Positions 1-6,783 of a stretch of DNA of 8,324 nt are shown here, one piece after another. Both the position numbers and the translations under genes were made by a program. Below the pieces are notes generated by a model that saw only the letters and a list, made by a program, of their open reading frames with translations, did no database searches and was not told the origin of the DNA. The number at the start of each line of letters is the position of its first letter. Positions within the stretch are counted from its first letter, which is position 1. This DNA is from DAISIL01 sp036822015. Lineage in GTDB: Bacteria; Bacteroidota; Bacteroidia; Cytophagales; Bernardetiaceae. Where the stretch lies: positions 1-8,324 of the forward strand of contig DAISIL010000091.1 of assembly GCA_036822015.1 (NCBI GenBank), in the 5' to 3' direction.

Positions 1-92
1 ACGGAGGCTATGGCGGCTACGGTGAGAGCAGCGGTTATTACGAAGAAGACGAAGGGTCAAAGCCCTGGTTTCGTCGGTTGTTTTCGCGTTAG
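1..92 (+). CDS. 3' end of a gene with a Gly/Tyr-rich tail (possible BY-kinase C-terminus)
   Basis: This is the last 29 codons of a forward gene whose start lies upstream of the window. The reading frame runs from base 3 to a TAG at 90-92. The visible residues are GGYGGYGESSGYYEEDE, then a short basic and aromatic end (KPWFRRLFSR). A tyrosine cluster at the extreme C-terminus is typical of bacterial tyrosine autokinases of the Wzc / capsular exopolysaccharide family, where the tyrosines are the autophosphorylation sites. The mixed Gly/Tyr repeat followed by a short basic end fits the Bacteroidota versions I know. No kinase domain is visible, so this identity is an inference from the tail alone. 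Other Gly/Tyr-rich proteins are possible. The gene ends 5 bases from the stop of the opposing RNase H gene. Confidence 0.5.
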   Translation, partial: GGYGGYGESSGYYEEDEGSKPWFRRLFSR

Positions 93-97
93 TTTAT

Positions 98-688
98 CTA
101 TTTTTTGCGCCCGAAGTCGGCCGGAATTTCGCCCCAACTGCGGGTGTTCCATTTCAGGATGGGGTTATCAAAGGTGTGGGCATGAAGCCACCGCTCGGCA
201 CGGGCGATGAGTTCAAAGAGATAAGCATTGCGTGTCGAGGGCTTGAGTTGGGTTTTGGCTTTTTTGTTGCGCACCCAGGCCATGGCTGTCTGGGAATCGG
301 TGTAGATGGGCAGGGGGTTTTGGGTGCGTTGCAGCAAGGCCAGGGCATGAACGATCGCCAAAAACTCACCGATGTTGTTGGTGCCTTCCTCGAGGGGGCC
401 CAAATGAAATATCCGCTGCTTGGTTTGGGTATCTACGCCCTGGTACTCCATCCGGCCTGGGTTGCCGCTACATGCCGCATCCACCGACCAGCTCGGCAGC
501 ACGATATGTGATTGGGCTGAAGGTGCCTCCACCTGCTCGCCTGCCCAGGCGGCCTGTGCCTCCGTCAGGCTTTTGAAAGACTTAAACCGTGCGCCTTTTT
601 GTCCCTTGATCTGGGCCTGGCAAGCGGCCCAACTGTCATAAATTCCAGGATTTTTACCTGACCAGACTACGTAGTACTTTTTCGCCAT
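98..688 (-). CDS. rnhA: Ribonuclease HI with N-terminal hybrid-binding (viroplasmin) domain
   Basis: This 196-residue cytoplasmic enzyme cleaves the RNA strand of RNA:DNA hybrids, for example at R-loops and replication primers. Residues 3-48 form the small viroplasmin / RNase H1 hybrid-binding domain (KKYYVVWSGKNPGIYDSW, then the FKSFKSLTEAQAAW helix). After a linker the RNase H fold starts near residue 67. The four acidic catalytic residues are visible: D70 (VDAACSGNPG), E108 (NNIGEFLA), D131 (IYTDSQTA) and D191 (PADFGRK). Spacing resembles the E. coli enzyme. The flexible HAGH loop of E. coli is replaced by WNTRSWGEIPADFGRK, which I recall as the usual Bacteroidota form. The frame stays open upstream to 790, but those 34 residues look like translated intergenic DNA, and MAKKYYVVW is the natural start. 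The gene is divergent from cdaA. Family identity is secure. Confidence 0.93.
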   Translation of the reverse strand: MAKKYYVVWSGKNPGIYDSWAACQAQIKGQKGARFKSFKSLTEAQAAWAGEQVEAPSAQSHIVLPSWSVDAACSGNPGRMEYQGVDTQTKQRIFHLGPLEEGTNNIGEFLAIVHALALLQRTQNPLPIYTDSQTAMAWVRNKKAKTQLKPSTRNAYLFELIARAERWLHAHTFDNPILKWNTRSWGEIPADFGRKK

Positions 689-730
689 CGTGCTAAAATT
701 CTCAAAAAAGCTAAAATACCTAAATTTATT

Positions 731-747
731 GAGCGATTTAATCGCTC
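731..747. promoter_or_regulatory. Perfect inverted repeat between rnhA and cdaA
   Basis: GAGCGAT-TTA-ATCGCTC is a perfect 7-base inverted repeat with a 3-base centre. It lies in the 109-base gap between the rnhA start (688) and the preferred cdaA start (798). It could be an operator for a dimeric regulator, or a small hairpin in the leader of either transcript. There is no T-run directly after it on either strand, so it is not a typical intrinsic terminator. The repeat is seen in the sequence; its function is not known. Confidence 0.4.
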
Positions 748-787
748 CTAGCGTAACAACAAAGAAGAGAAAAATATCAGACCTTCC

Positions 788-795
788 CAAAGTTA
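788..795 (-). promoter_or_regulatory. TAnnTTTG -7-like element facing rnhA
   Basis: Read on the minus strand, TAACTTTG matches the Bacteroidota -7 consensus TAnnTTTG. It would start a transcript near 782 and give rnhA a leader of roughly 95 bases that includes the inverted repeat at 731-747. No TTG is found at the expected -33 distance, so this is only half a promoter. The site touches the proposed start of cdaA. Confidence 0.3.
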
Positions 796-797
796 TT

Positions 798-1628
798 GTG
801 CATCACTTCCTCCTTTTTAAAATTGGTTTTTTGCCCATCGGTTGGGTGGACATCGTGGATATATTGCTGGTGGCTGCCTTGCTGTACTATCTCTATCAAC
901 TCCTACGCGGGACGATTGCCTTACGGGTTTTCTTTGGATTTTTAACGCTTTTTGTGGTTTATCAGATCGTACAAGCGACTCGGATGCAGTTGCTTTCCGG
1001 TATTTTGGGGCAGTTCATGGGGGTCGGGAAGCTGGCCGTGTTCATTTTGTTTCAGCAAGAGATTCGTCGGTTTTTGTCTGTGTTGGGGCGGGCATCGAGC
1101 CTACAAGAACTCCCCAACCTGATCCTGAAGCGGTTCGGCAACGAGCAAAAAGTCTCCCAACCAACCATCGACCAGATGCTGGAAGCCTTGCAGGCCATGA
1201 GTATTGAGCGCATCGGGGCCCTGATTGTCTTCTCCCCCGAGGATGCCCTGGACGACTACGCCGAGACCGGTGATCGGATAGATGCCCTGGTATCCAAACG
1301 CTTACTGCTCTCTATCTTCTACGGCAAGAATCCCCTGCACGATGGGGCCGTCATCATTTGCCAGGAACGCATCAAAGCTGCCCGCTGCCGTCTGCCGATC
1401 TCCAACAGCGATAACGTACCGGCCGCCCTCGGGATGCGCCACCGAGCCGCCCTCGGGATGAGCGAACACACCGAAGCCATCCTACTCATCGCCTCCGAAG
1501 AGACCGGACAGCTATCGCTGGTCTTTCAGGGAGAACTCCACCTCAACTGCTCCCTGCCACAGATGCGCCAGCTTATCCGTACATACCTCCAACAACAAAG
1601 CGTCCTTGAAACCACAAAAAAAGAATAA
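798..1628 (+). CDS. cdaA: Diadenylate cyclase, CdaA type (cyclic-di-AMP synthase)
   Basis: This membrane enzyme condenses two ATP molecules into the second messenger cyclic-di-AMP, which in other bacteria controls potassium and osmotic balance and wall stress. From the GTG at 798 it has 276 residues. Three hydrophobic segments fill residues 16-90, followed by an amphipathic FQQEIRRFL helix. The DisA_N cyclase domain covers about residues 105-260. Both active-site signatures are present: DGA at residues 182-184 (NPLHDGAVI) and RHR at 214-216 (LGMRHRAALG). The frame is also open from an ATG at 690, but that start would abut the rnhA start and add a 36-residue AT-rich basic stretch. The GTG gives the N-terminus usual for the family, FLLFKIGFLP just before the first helix. 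No folP or cdaR-like gene is adjacent. The small membrane protein downstream is probably cotranscribed. Function is secure; the start is less so. Confidence 0.92.
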   Translation: MHHFLLFKIGFLPIGWVDIVDILLVAALLYYLYQLLRGTIALRVFFGFLTLFVVYQIVQATRMQLLSGILGQFMGVGKLAVFILFQQEIRRFLSVLGRASSLQELPNLILKRFGNEQKVSQPTIDQMLEALQAMSIERIGALIVFSPEDALDDYAETGDRIDALVSKRLLLSIFYGKNPLHDGAVIICQERIKAARCRLPISNSDNVPAALGMRHRAALGMSEHTEAILLIASEETGQLSLVFQGELHLNCSLPQMRQLIRTYLQQQSVLETTKKE

Positions 1629-1647
1629 ACCCATCTATCCTGCCCTC

Positions 1648-2010
1648 ATGTTAGCGATCTACAAACGGATTTTTTATTTGCTCCAACGCCATATCGGTAT
1701 GGCCGGTGGTGCTACCCTCATGGTGCTGCTGCCCGTCTATCCAGCGGCGGCCCTACTGATTTTGCTGCCTACCCAGGAGACGCTCACAGCGGTAGGCTTC
1801 AACACAACGGACATCACCCTCTACGGACTGCTGTTTTTGGTCTTGTACCTGCTCCTCTCCGTGAGCATACACAACCGGCTGTTTGCCCGCCGGCTCCTCG
1901 ATCCGCAAGCCCTTGCCAGCTATCGTCCCGCTGCAAGCGATTACTTAATGGCGGGACTATGGGTACTGGGATGCCTCGGGATTTTTGCCTATGCACTGAT
2001 GGGCAACTAA
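1648..2010 (+). CDS. Small three-helix membrane protein of unknown function, downstream of cdaA
   Basis: I do not recognise a family for this 120-residue protein. It has three hydrophobic stretches: about residues 18-41 (VLLPVYPAAALLILLP), 58-75 (LYGLLFLVLYLLLSV) and 97-117 (LMAGLWVLGCLGIFAYAL). A basic N-terminus (YKRIFYLLQRH) and a loop with HNRLFARRLLDP lie on the same predicted side, which suggests an inner-membrane protein with those parts in the cytoplasm. The ATG at 1648 is 19 bases past the cdaA stop. A TTG at 1606 in the same frame would overlap cdaA and looks less likely. The tight same-strand spacing suggests an operon with cdaA, so it may influence or depend on cyclic-di-AMP synthesis. 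That role is inference from position only. Confidence 0.75.
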   Translation: MLAIYKRIFYLLQRHIGMAGGATLMVLLPVYPAAALLILLPTQETLTAVGFNTTDITLYGLLFLVLYLLLSVSIHNRLFARRLLDPQALASYRPAASDYLMAGLWVLGCLGIFAYALMGN

Positions 2011-2067
2011 CATCCCACCCTCACGGTAGGTTTAAGTAAAATTGACATATCCATTACTTGACATCCC

Positions 2068-3012
2068 ATGCCTAAACTACTGCTTGTGTGGTTGTACGGA
2101 GGCTTGCTCTGTCCGCTTTTGGTGCAGGCACAATATGAGACTCTCCAGGAGCGACGTTCGTTTTACTTTTATTTGGCAAGACACTATATGCCAGAGGCAC
2201 TACCCCTGCTGGCTGCCGTGCCGGATACGGCTTTTTTTGGGCGTTTTGCCGAAGGTGGCACACAACAAGATGCCCTGGATGCCTTCAATACCCTGGTACA
2301 CGAGTCGCTTCATTGGTACAACTACCAACAGGGCGGCTTCTGGCACGAAAACTACTACATCAAGCCCGGGCAGGATCTGCGAACGCGCCGAAGGTTTGTT
2401 TTTAATTCTGTGGCACTCAATGCGATCGTCCCCGTGGAGGTGCAAGCGCGTATCTTTCGTTATCATACCTACATCGGGGATAGCTCCAGGGTTGGCTCAC
2501 AGGTAAATGGCTTCTACGGCATCCTGGAGGAGTTTGGGGCTTACTACTATGGCACCAAAGCCGACTTATCGCTGTATCCATATTACCAAACATTTTGTCA
2601 GCAGTCGGGCTGCTGGATGAAAAAGTTTTTGGGCAACACCCTCTCAACCCTACACGCCTACTACGAGTTTAGGCTCTTCATGGCCTGGTACTTGCGCTAC
2701 GCTTCCCTCCATGAACCAGAGGTTTATGAAGGCTTGATGAACGATTTGGTGCTGCGGAAAGCCTATACGCTCATCAACCGCGACTTCACCGATCTAGTAT
2801 CCAACTTTTTTGTGCTTCGGGAAGAACTCCTGGACAGCCTGCGGGCAGCGGGTGTTCGGTTGTGGCGACAAGATGATAGCATTATGGTCTTTGACCCCAA
2901 CCGCAAGGTCGTCCTGGGCTATGATACCTTCGATCAGGAACTGATCTGGCTCAAATCTCTGATGAGTGCAGAAGATGAGGCCTTGCTCGATCGCTTTGCC
3001 CTGCCGGACTAG
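2068..3012 (+). CDS. Secreted protein with HExxH motif, putative gluzincin-like metallopeptidase
   Basis: The 314-residue product begins with a signal peptide (about residues 1-22, cleavage near VQAQ; no lipobox cysteine) and should be exported to the periplasm or beyond. Residues 78-82 are HESLH, within NTLVHESLHWYNYQ, a match to the HExxH zinc site in which two His bind zinc and Glu activates water. Some 70 residues later comes GILEEFGAYYYG (E154, E155), a helix-like segment that could supply the third, glutamate zinc ligand as in gluzincins. Two cysteines at 177 and 182 could form a disulfide. The protein is rich in aromatic residues. I cannot place it in a named peptidase family, and one motif does not prove activity. 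It follows the small membrane protein by 57 bases on the same strand. Its stop interlocks with that of the opposing kinase gene. Confidence 0.82.
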   Translation: MPKLLLVWLYGGLLCPLLVQAQYETLQERRSFYFYLARHYMPEALPLLAAVPDTAFFGRFAEGGTQQDALDAFNTLVHESLHWYNYQQGGFWHENYYIKPGQDLRTRRRFVFNSVALNAIVPVEVQARIFRYHTYIGDSSRVGSQVNGFYGILEEFGAYYYGTKADLSLYPYYQTFCQQSGCWMKKFLGNTLSTLHAYYEFRLFMAWYLRYASLHEPEVYEGLMNDLVLRKAYTLINRDFTDLVSNFFVLREELLDSLRAAGVRLWRQDDSIMVFDPNRKVVLGYDTFDQELIWLKSLMSAEDEALLDRFALPD

Positions 3013-6000
3013 TCCGTCTGCTGGTCGCTCGGGATCACGACACGAAAGCGCGTTCCCTCCCCTACCTTCGACTCCACACTGACACTTCCCCCGAGGCGTT
3101 GGAGTGTCTCTTGCACGATATACAAGCCTAGCCCCGAGCTGCCCGCTCTTTGTTGTCCTCCCTTCTCGAACATCTCAAAAATGTGGGGTAGTTTTTCGGG
3201 GGCAATACCGATGCCGTTATCGGCAACCGTCAGGACGGCCTGGCGTGCATCGGATACGAGGGTAATGCGTATCCAGGACGGGACATCGCGGCGACGATAA
3301 CGAATAGCATTGGAAAGCAAGTTGTTGATGATGATATTGATGCGCTCTATGTCGGAGATAAAAACGCCCCTCTCCTCCACCTGCTGCTGGATGTCCACCG
3401 CTTGTGCCTCGGGGCCATAGCGCAGGGTGCTGATGCAGGCATTGAGTTGCTCGGCCCAACGGATCGGGACGCGCTGCCGGGCCGTGCGCTGGTTGCGGGC
3501 ATAAGCGATTAGCTCATCGAGGAAATCCCGCAGGCGTTGGGTGTTCTTCTTGATGAGTTCGAGAAATTGCTTGCGCTCCTGCTCCGAGGGTGCTAGTTCG
3601 ATCAACTCCACCAACCCCTGAAGGGAGTTGAGGGGTGCCTTGAGGTCGTGGGAGACATTGGAGACAAAACGGTCTAGCTCCTGGTTGGCGATCCGTAGCT
3701 CCTCCTGGGAGTCCATGATCTGTTGGGTTTTTTCTTGTACTTTTCGTTCTAGGTACTGTTGATTTTTTTCTTTCGTGATCCAGGCATTGACCAAAAAGCC
3801 GAGCGCAACCAAAGCCAACATCAAGCCCAAATAAAAGATCGGGCTTTGGTACCACGGGCTTTCGATGGTCAGGGGAGCCGAATAGACCGAAGCCGTCCAG
3901 GGCCGGCCTTGTATTCTGGTCTGTACTTCAAAGCGATAATTTCCTGGGGCAAGGTTGATATAACGGGCGTTGGTTTGGGCGTTATTGGGCAGGTATTGCC
4001 AATACTGGTGCTGCCCCAGGAGGCGATAGCGGTAGTTGATCGCCCGCTCATCCAGGAAAGAAATGCCGACAAAGGCAATATCGAGGGTGTTCTCGTCGGC
4101 TGGCAAGACGAGAGGGGCCTGCCCCGAGAACACATTCCCCTTGTTGGTCTGGATGTCTGGTAAGGATAGACGCGGCTGGTGTTCGGGGATGCGTACTTGC
4201 CGGGGATCGTAAAGGGATACCCCCTTGTCTGTCCCGATCCAGATGCGGCCTTGTTCATCTTCGGTGAGTGCATTGCGGTTGCTTTCGGTACCAATTAAGC
4301 CGTTGAGGCGGTCGTAGTATTGCCACTGTTGATCCTGGAGATGAAACGTGCCGTTAGAAGTCCCTACCCAGAGACCACCGGACTTATCGGCCAGTAGGGC
4401 AAAAACAGCCTGCTCAATGGATCGTCCGGCCACACGAGTCGGGATAATACGGCCGTCCTTGACCTCTTGCAAGCCCTGCAAAGTAGCCACCAAAATACGC
4501 CCGCGCCAACGACACGCGCCATAAATTGCCATGCGGTAACCGCTCGCCAGGGGATAAAGCAAGTGGGATGTTTCTCCGTCGAAGCGCAATAGGTTATCTG
4601 CGATCAGGCACAGGCTATCCTGCCCCAAGGCGACGACTTTACGGATACGGGACGATGCCCGATGAACAAAAGTTGCCTTACGCTCACCCTCGTAGCGATA
4701 AATAAACTGGCCATTCGTCAAATAAAGCTGACCGCGAAAAAAGAAGGCTTCCTCCACATACGGTATCCCCAATACTTCGGGCGAAAGCCAGCGGATGTCC
4801 GAAGCATCGCGGGGCAGAATGCCCAATCCAGCGTAGTTGGCGACCCAGTAAGTTGTGCCGAGGCTATCTTTGAGGATATTGAGGATGCGGGTATTTTGGG
4901 CCGGTGGAAGATCAGGCACCGACAAAGCCACAAAACGCCCCGCTTGCCACCGAGCAGCACTTTTGTTACCACCCAAAAAGAACCGATCACCATCCGTAAG
5001 AATCGCACTGACCTCCCGCTCGGGTAGTCCGTTGCGATGATCGTAACTCTCCAGATACAAGGGGCTGACCTTGATACACCCTCGATTGGTGGCCAGCCAG
5101 AGGTTATCCTCCTGATCTTGCAGGATGTCTTCAAACCAACCAAAGACATCATCTCCCTCAAAGTGAATGGGATACGCCTGATCTCCTTTGAGTTCGTGCG
5201 CCCGCGAACGCCGGCTGAAGACGATCTTTCCTCGGGGATTTACGCTCAGGTGTGTGTAGGAGCTGTGCAAAAATCGGGGGTTGAAGTCGTCTCGGAAAAG
5301 CACCTGGAGGCTATCGGGGTGGAGCCGTCCGATCCAGTTGGAGGCCAGCAAGTAGGGGCGTGTATCCGATCCCGCAAAGCATATACGATAAACGAGCGAA
5401 TCCATGTTGGGGAGATACCACGTTTGGGGCAAGGCCGGTACCCAACCCTGATCGCTTTGCCGAAAGACCCCTTCTCGGCAGGAGAGCCATAACTTACCTT
5501 CGGGATCATGGCTTAGGTCGATGACCTCTTGTGTGGGTAAGTCATAGGATGTCCAGGATTGGGTGCTTGAGGTGTAGGTGTGTGCCTGGTGATTGGCTAC
5601 CGAAATCCGTGTTTCCTGACCTTTCTGCCAAAGGGTCAAATGACAATTTGATAAGGTGATACCCGTCTGGGGCGGGAGAGGTAGGGGCTGCCATTGCCCG
5701 GATTTGTAGCGAATCACGCACAGGGTATCGTTGCGGTAGCCGCTCACCCATACGCTGGTATCAGGCAAGACCGCCATTTGCTGAAAGGCATTTCGTGGCA
5801 GTCCATATTGCTGGCTATCAAAGTGTTTCCAATGTACACCGTCATAGCGCGAGACCCCCAATGGGGTAGCCATCCAGATCGCTCCATCGGCGGCCTGGGC
5901 GATCTCCAAAATATTTCCACTCAACAGCCCATCTGCTTCGGTGTAGATGCGTGAGCGGTGTGTTTGTCCTGAAGTTGTGCCGTTGAAGAGGAGCAGGCAG

Positions 6001-6038
6001 CACAATCCCCACAAAAGGATATATGTTTTTTTGTTCAA
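3009..6038 (-). CDS. Sensor histidine kinase with periplasmic two-component-regulator propeller
   Basis: This is a 1009-residue membrane sensor kinase. A signal peptide (about residues 1-24) leads into some 620 residues of propeller with Reg_prop-like blades, such as DGAIWMATPLGVSRYDG, DNLWLATNRG, GGLWVGTSNGTF and GRIWIGTDKGVSLYDP. A Y_Y_Y domain (about 650-728), a single membrane helix (about 735-755) and a coiled-coil linker follow. The HisKA domain has the phospho-accepting H797 in VSHDLKAPL. The ATPase domain shows the N box (NNLLSNA, 905-911), G1 (DNGIGI, 940-945), F box (FEMF) and G2 (SSGLGLYIV, GLG at 969-971). Family members sense envelope or extracellular ligands, often glycans. Unlike the hybrid sensors of Bacteroides polysaccharide loci, this chain stops after the ATPase domain. 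It has no receiver or AraC domain, and no response regulator gene lies in the window. The ligand is unknown. Confidence 0.93.
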   Translation of the reverse strand: MNKKTYILLWGLCCLLLFNGTTSGQTHRSRIYTEADGLLSGNILEIAQAADGAIWMATPLGVSRYDGVHWKHFDSQQYGLPRNAFQQMAVLPDTSVWVSGYRNDTLCVIRYKSGQWQPLPLPPQTGITLSNCHLTLWQKGQETRISVANHQAHTYTSSTQSWTSYDLPTQEVIDLSHDPEGKLWLSCREGVFRQSDQGWVPALPQTWYLPNMDSLVYRICFAGSDTRPYLLASNWIGRLHPDSLQVLFRDDFNPRFLHSSYTHLSVNPRGKIVFSRRSRAHELKGDQAYPIHFEGDDVFGWFEDILQDQEDNLWLATNRGCIKVSPLYLESYDHRNGLPEREVSAILTDGDRFFLGGNKSAARWQAGRFVALSVPDLPPAQNTRILNILKDSLGTTYWVANYAGLGILPRDASDIRWLSPEVLGIPYVEEAFFFRGQLYLTNGQFIYRYEGERKATFVHRASSRIRKVVALGQDSLCLIADNLLRFDGETSHLLYPLASGYRMAIYGACRWRGRILVATLQGLQEVKDGRIIPTRVAGRSIEQAVFALLADKSGGLWVGTSNGTFHLQDQQWQYYDRLNGLIGTESNRNALTEDEQGRIWIGTDKGVSLYDPRQVRIPEHQPRLSLPDIQTNKGNVFSGQAPLVLPADENTLDIAFVGISFLDERAINYRYRLLGQHQYWQYLPNNAQTNARYINLAPGNYRFEVQTRIQGRPWTASVYSAPLTIESPWYQSPIFYLGLMLALVALGFLVNAWITKEKNQQYLERKVQEKTQQIMDSQEELRIANQELDRFVSNVSHDLKAPLNSLQGLVELIELAPSEQERKQFLELIKKNTQRLRDFLDELIAYARNQRTARQRVPIRWAEQLNACISTLRYGPEAQAVDIQQQVEERGVFISDIERINIIINNLLSNAIRYRRRDVPSWIRITLVSDARQAVLTVADNGIGIAPEKLPHIFEMFEKGGQQRAGSSGLGLYIVQETLQRLGGSVSVESKVGEGTRFRVVIPSDQQTD

Positions 6039-6064
6039 AGCCCTTACTTTTCAGTCCGTTTGTG

Positions 6065-6072
6065 TAATTTTG
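6065..6072 (+). promoter_or_regulatory. TAnnTTTG -7-like element upstream of the DUF6134-like gene
   Basis: TAATTTTG is an exact match to the Bacteroidota -7 consensus. It lies in the divergent gap between the kinase start (6038) and the DUF6134-like gene. The nearest upstream TTG at a plausible place (6031-6033) is 31 bases away, longer than the usual 17-23, so the -33 half is missing or degenerate. A transcript would begin near 6078. Confidence 0.35.
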
Positions 6073-6162
6073 ATTAACAATAAGCAATTCTTTTGTCAAT
6101 GGCATAGCACTACACACGTGTCTTTTCTTTTTGTTTTGTTCTTTCTCAAACCCTACTTCGCT

Positions 6163-6783
6163 ATGCTCTTTTTGTTGCTTAGTTCGCTCACTTTTTGGCT
6201 TTTTGTTGATTCCTCTCCTGCGGCCCTCGAGGAGACACTCGTCTATGATGTCTTTTCGGGACAAAAAGTCATCGGAGAAATTCGTGCCACACGCATCACC
6301 ACCCGCGATACGGTGCATTACGACATGAAAACATCGGTCAGTTATCAGGTGCTATTCAAGACCATGCAGTTTGACAATCACATATTGAGCCAGTATAGGG
6401 CTGGATCGCTACAAAAGGCCTCCTCCACCGATCACCTCAACCAAAAGCTGCGTTCCCAAAACCAAATCACCCGCCAGGGCAAGCACTACCGCATCACGGA
6501 GGACAGCAAAAGCCCGCGTATCTTACCCCAGGAGGTCATTCAACATTGCCTGCTTTCGATCTACTTCGAGGAACCCAGGGGCGTAAACCAGGTGTTTTCC
6601 CAACGCCTGGCGGACTTGATTCCGATAGAACCAGCGGGCGATCATCGCTACGCCGTCCATCTTTCATCGAGCAAGACCAACTTCTATCAGTTCAAGGATG
6701 GTATTTGCCACGAGGTAGAGGTCGATCATTGGTTTGATCGCTTTACGTTTCGCCTGCGCTCGCACCAGCGATCATCCCGTTAG
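6163..6783 (+). CDS. Secreted DUF6134-like protein
   Basis: From the ATG at 6163 this is a 206-residue protein with a hydrophobic leader (MLFLLLSSLTFWLFV, cleavage probably near SSPAA). The mature part is mostly beta-strand in character. Recalled similarity to the Bacteroidota family DUF6134 rests on the opening LVYDVFSGQKVIGEIRATR and the central SIYFEEPRGVNQVFSQR. It rests also on DLIPIEPAGDHRYAVHL, a lysine- and tyrosine-containing strand, then GICHEVEVDHWFDRFTFRL at the end. That family is usually exported and has no established function. The leader lacks an N-terminal positive charge from this start. A GTG at 6118 would add 15 residues including a lysine, so the start may be further upstream. 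The gene is divergent from the kinase and overlaps the convergent patatin gene by 4 bases. Confidence 0.8.
   Translation: MLFLLLSSLTFWLFVDSSPAALEETLVYDVFSGQKVIGEIRATRITTRDTVHYDMKTSVSYQVLFKTMQFDNHILSQYRAGSLQKASSTDHLNQKLRSQNQITRQGKHYRITEDSKSPRILPQEVIQHCLLSIYFEEPRGVNQVFSQRLADLIPIEPAGDHRYAVHLSSSKTNFYQFKDGICHEVEVDHWFDRFTFRLRSHQRSSR

Noticed and set aside
689..790. 34-residue N-terminal extension of RNase HI
   Set aside because: It translates the divergent intergenic region including the palindrome, while MAKKYYVVW is the usual beginning of the hybrid-binding domain.
690..797. N-terminal extension of CdaA from the ATG at 690
   Set aside because: It would place the start one base from the divergent rnhA start, the added residues are AT-rich and basic, and the family normally begins just before the first membrane helix, as the GTG at 798 gives.
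1422..1460. 15-base direct repeat GCCGCCCTCGGGATG with 24-base period
   Set aside because: It encodes the conserved AALGMRHRAALGM stretch of the cyclase active site, so the repeat follows from the protein motif.
1606..1647. TTG start for the small membrane protein overlapping the cdaA end
   Set aside because: It needs a rare start codon and adds a lysine/proline-rich stretch; the ATG at 1648 lies 19 bases after the cdaA stop and precedes a normal membrane-protein N-terminus.
2042..2506. 154-codon forward frame overlapping the HExxH protein
   Set aside because: It is cysteine- and arginine-rich with no recognisable pattern, whereas the overlapping frame has a signal peptide and coherent protein features to its end.
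3759..5492. Several open frames of 120-150 codons on both strands inside the kinase gene
   Set aside because: They lie within a full-length kinase with clear domains throughout, show no domain or membrane pattern of their own, and are expected in GC-balanced coding DNA.
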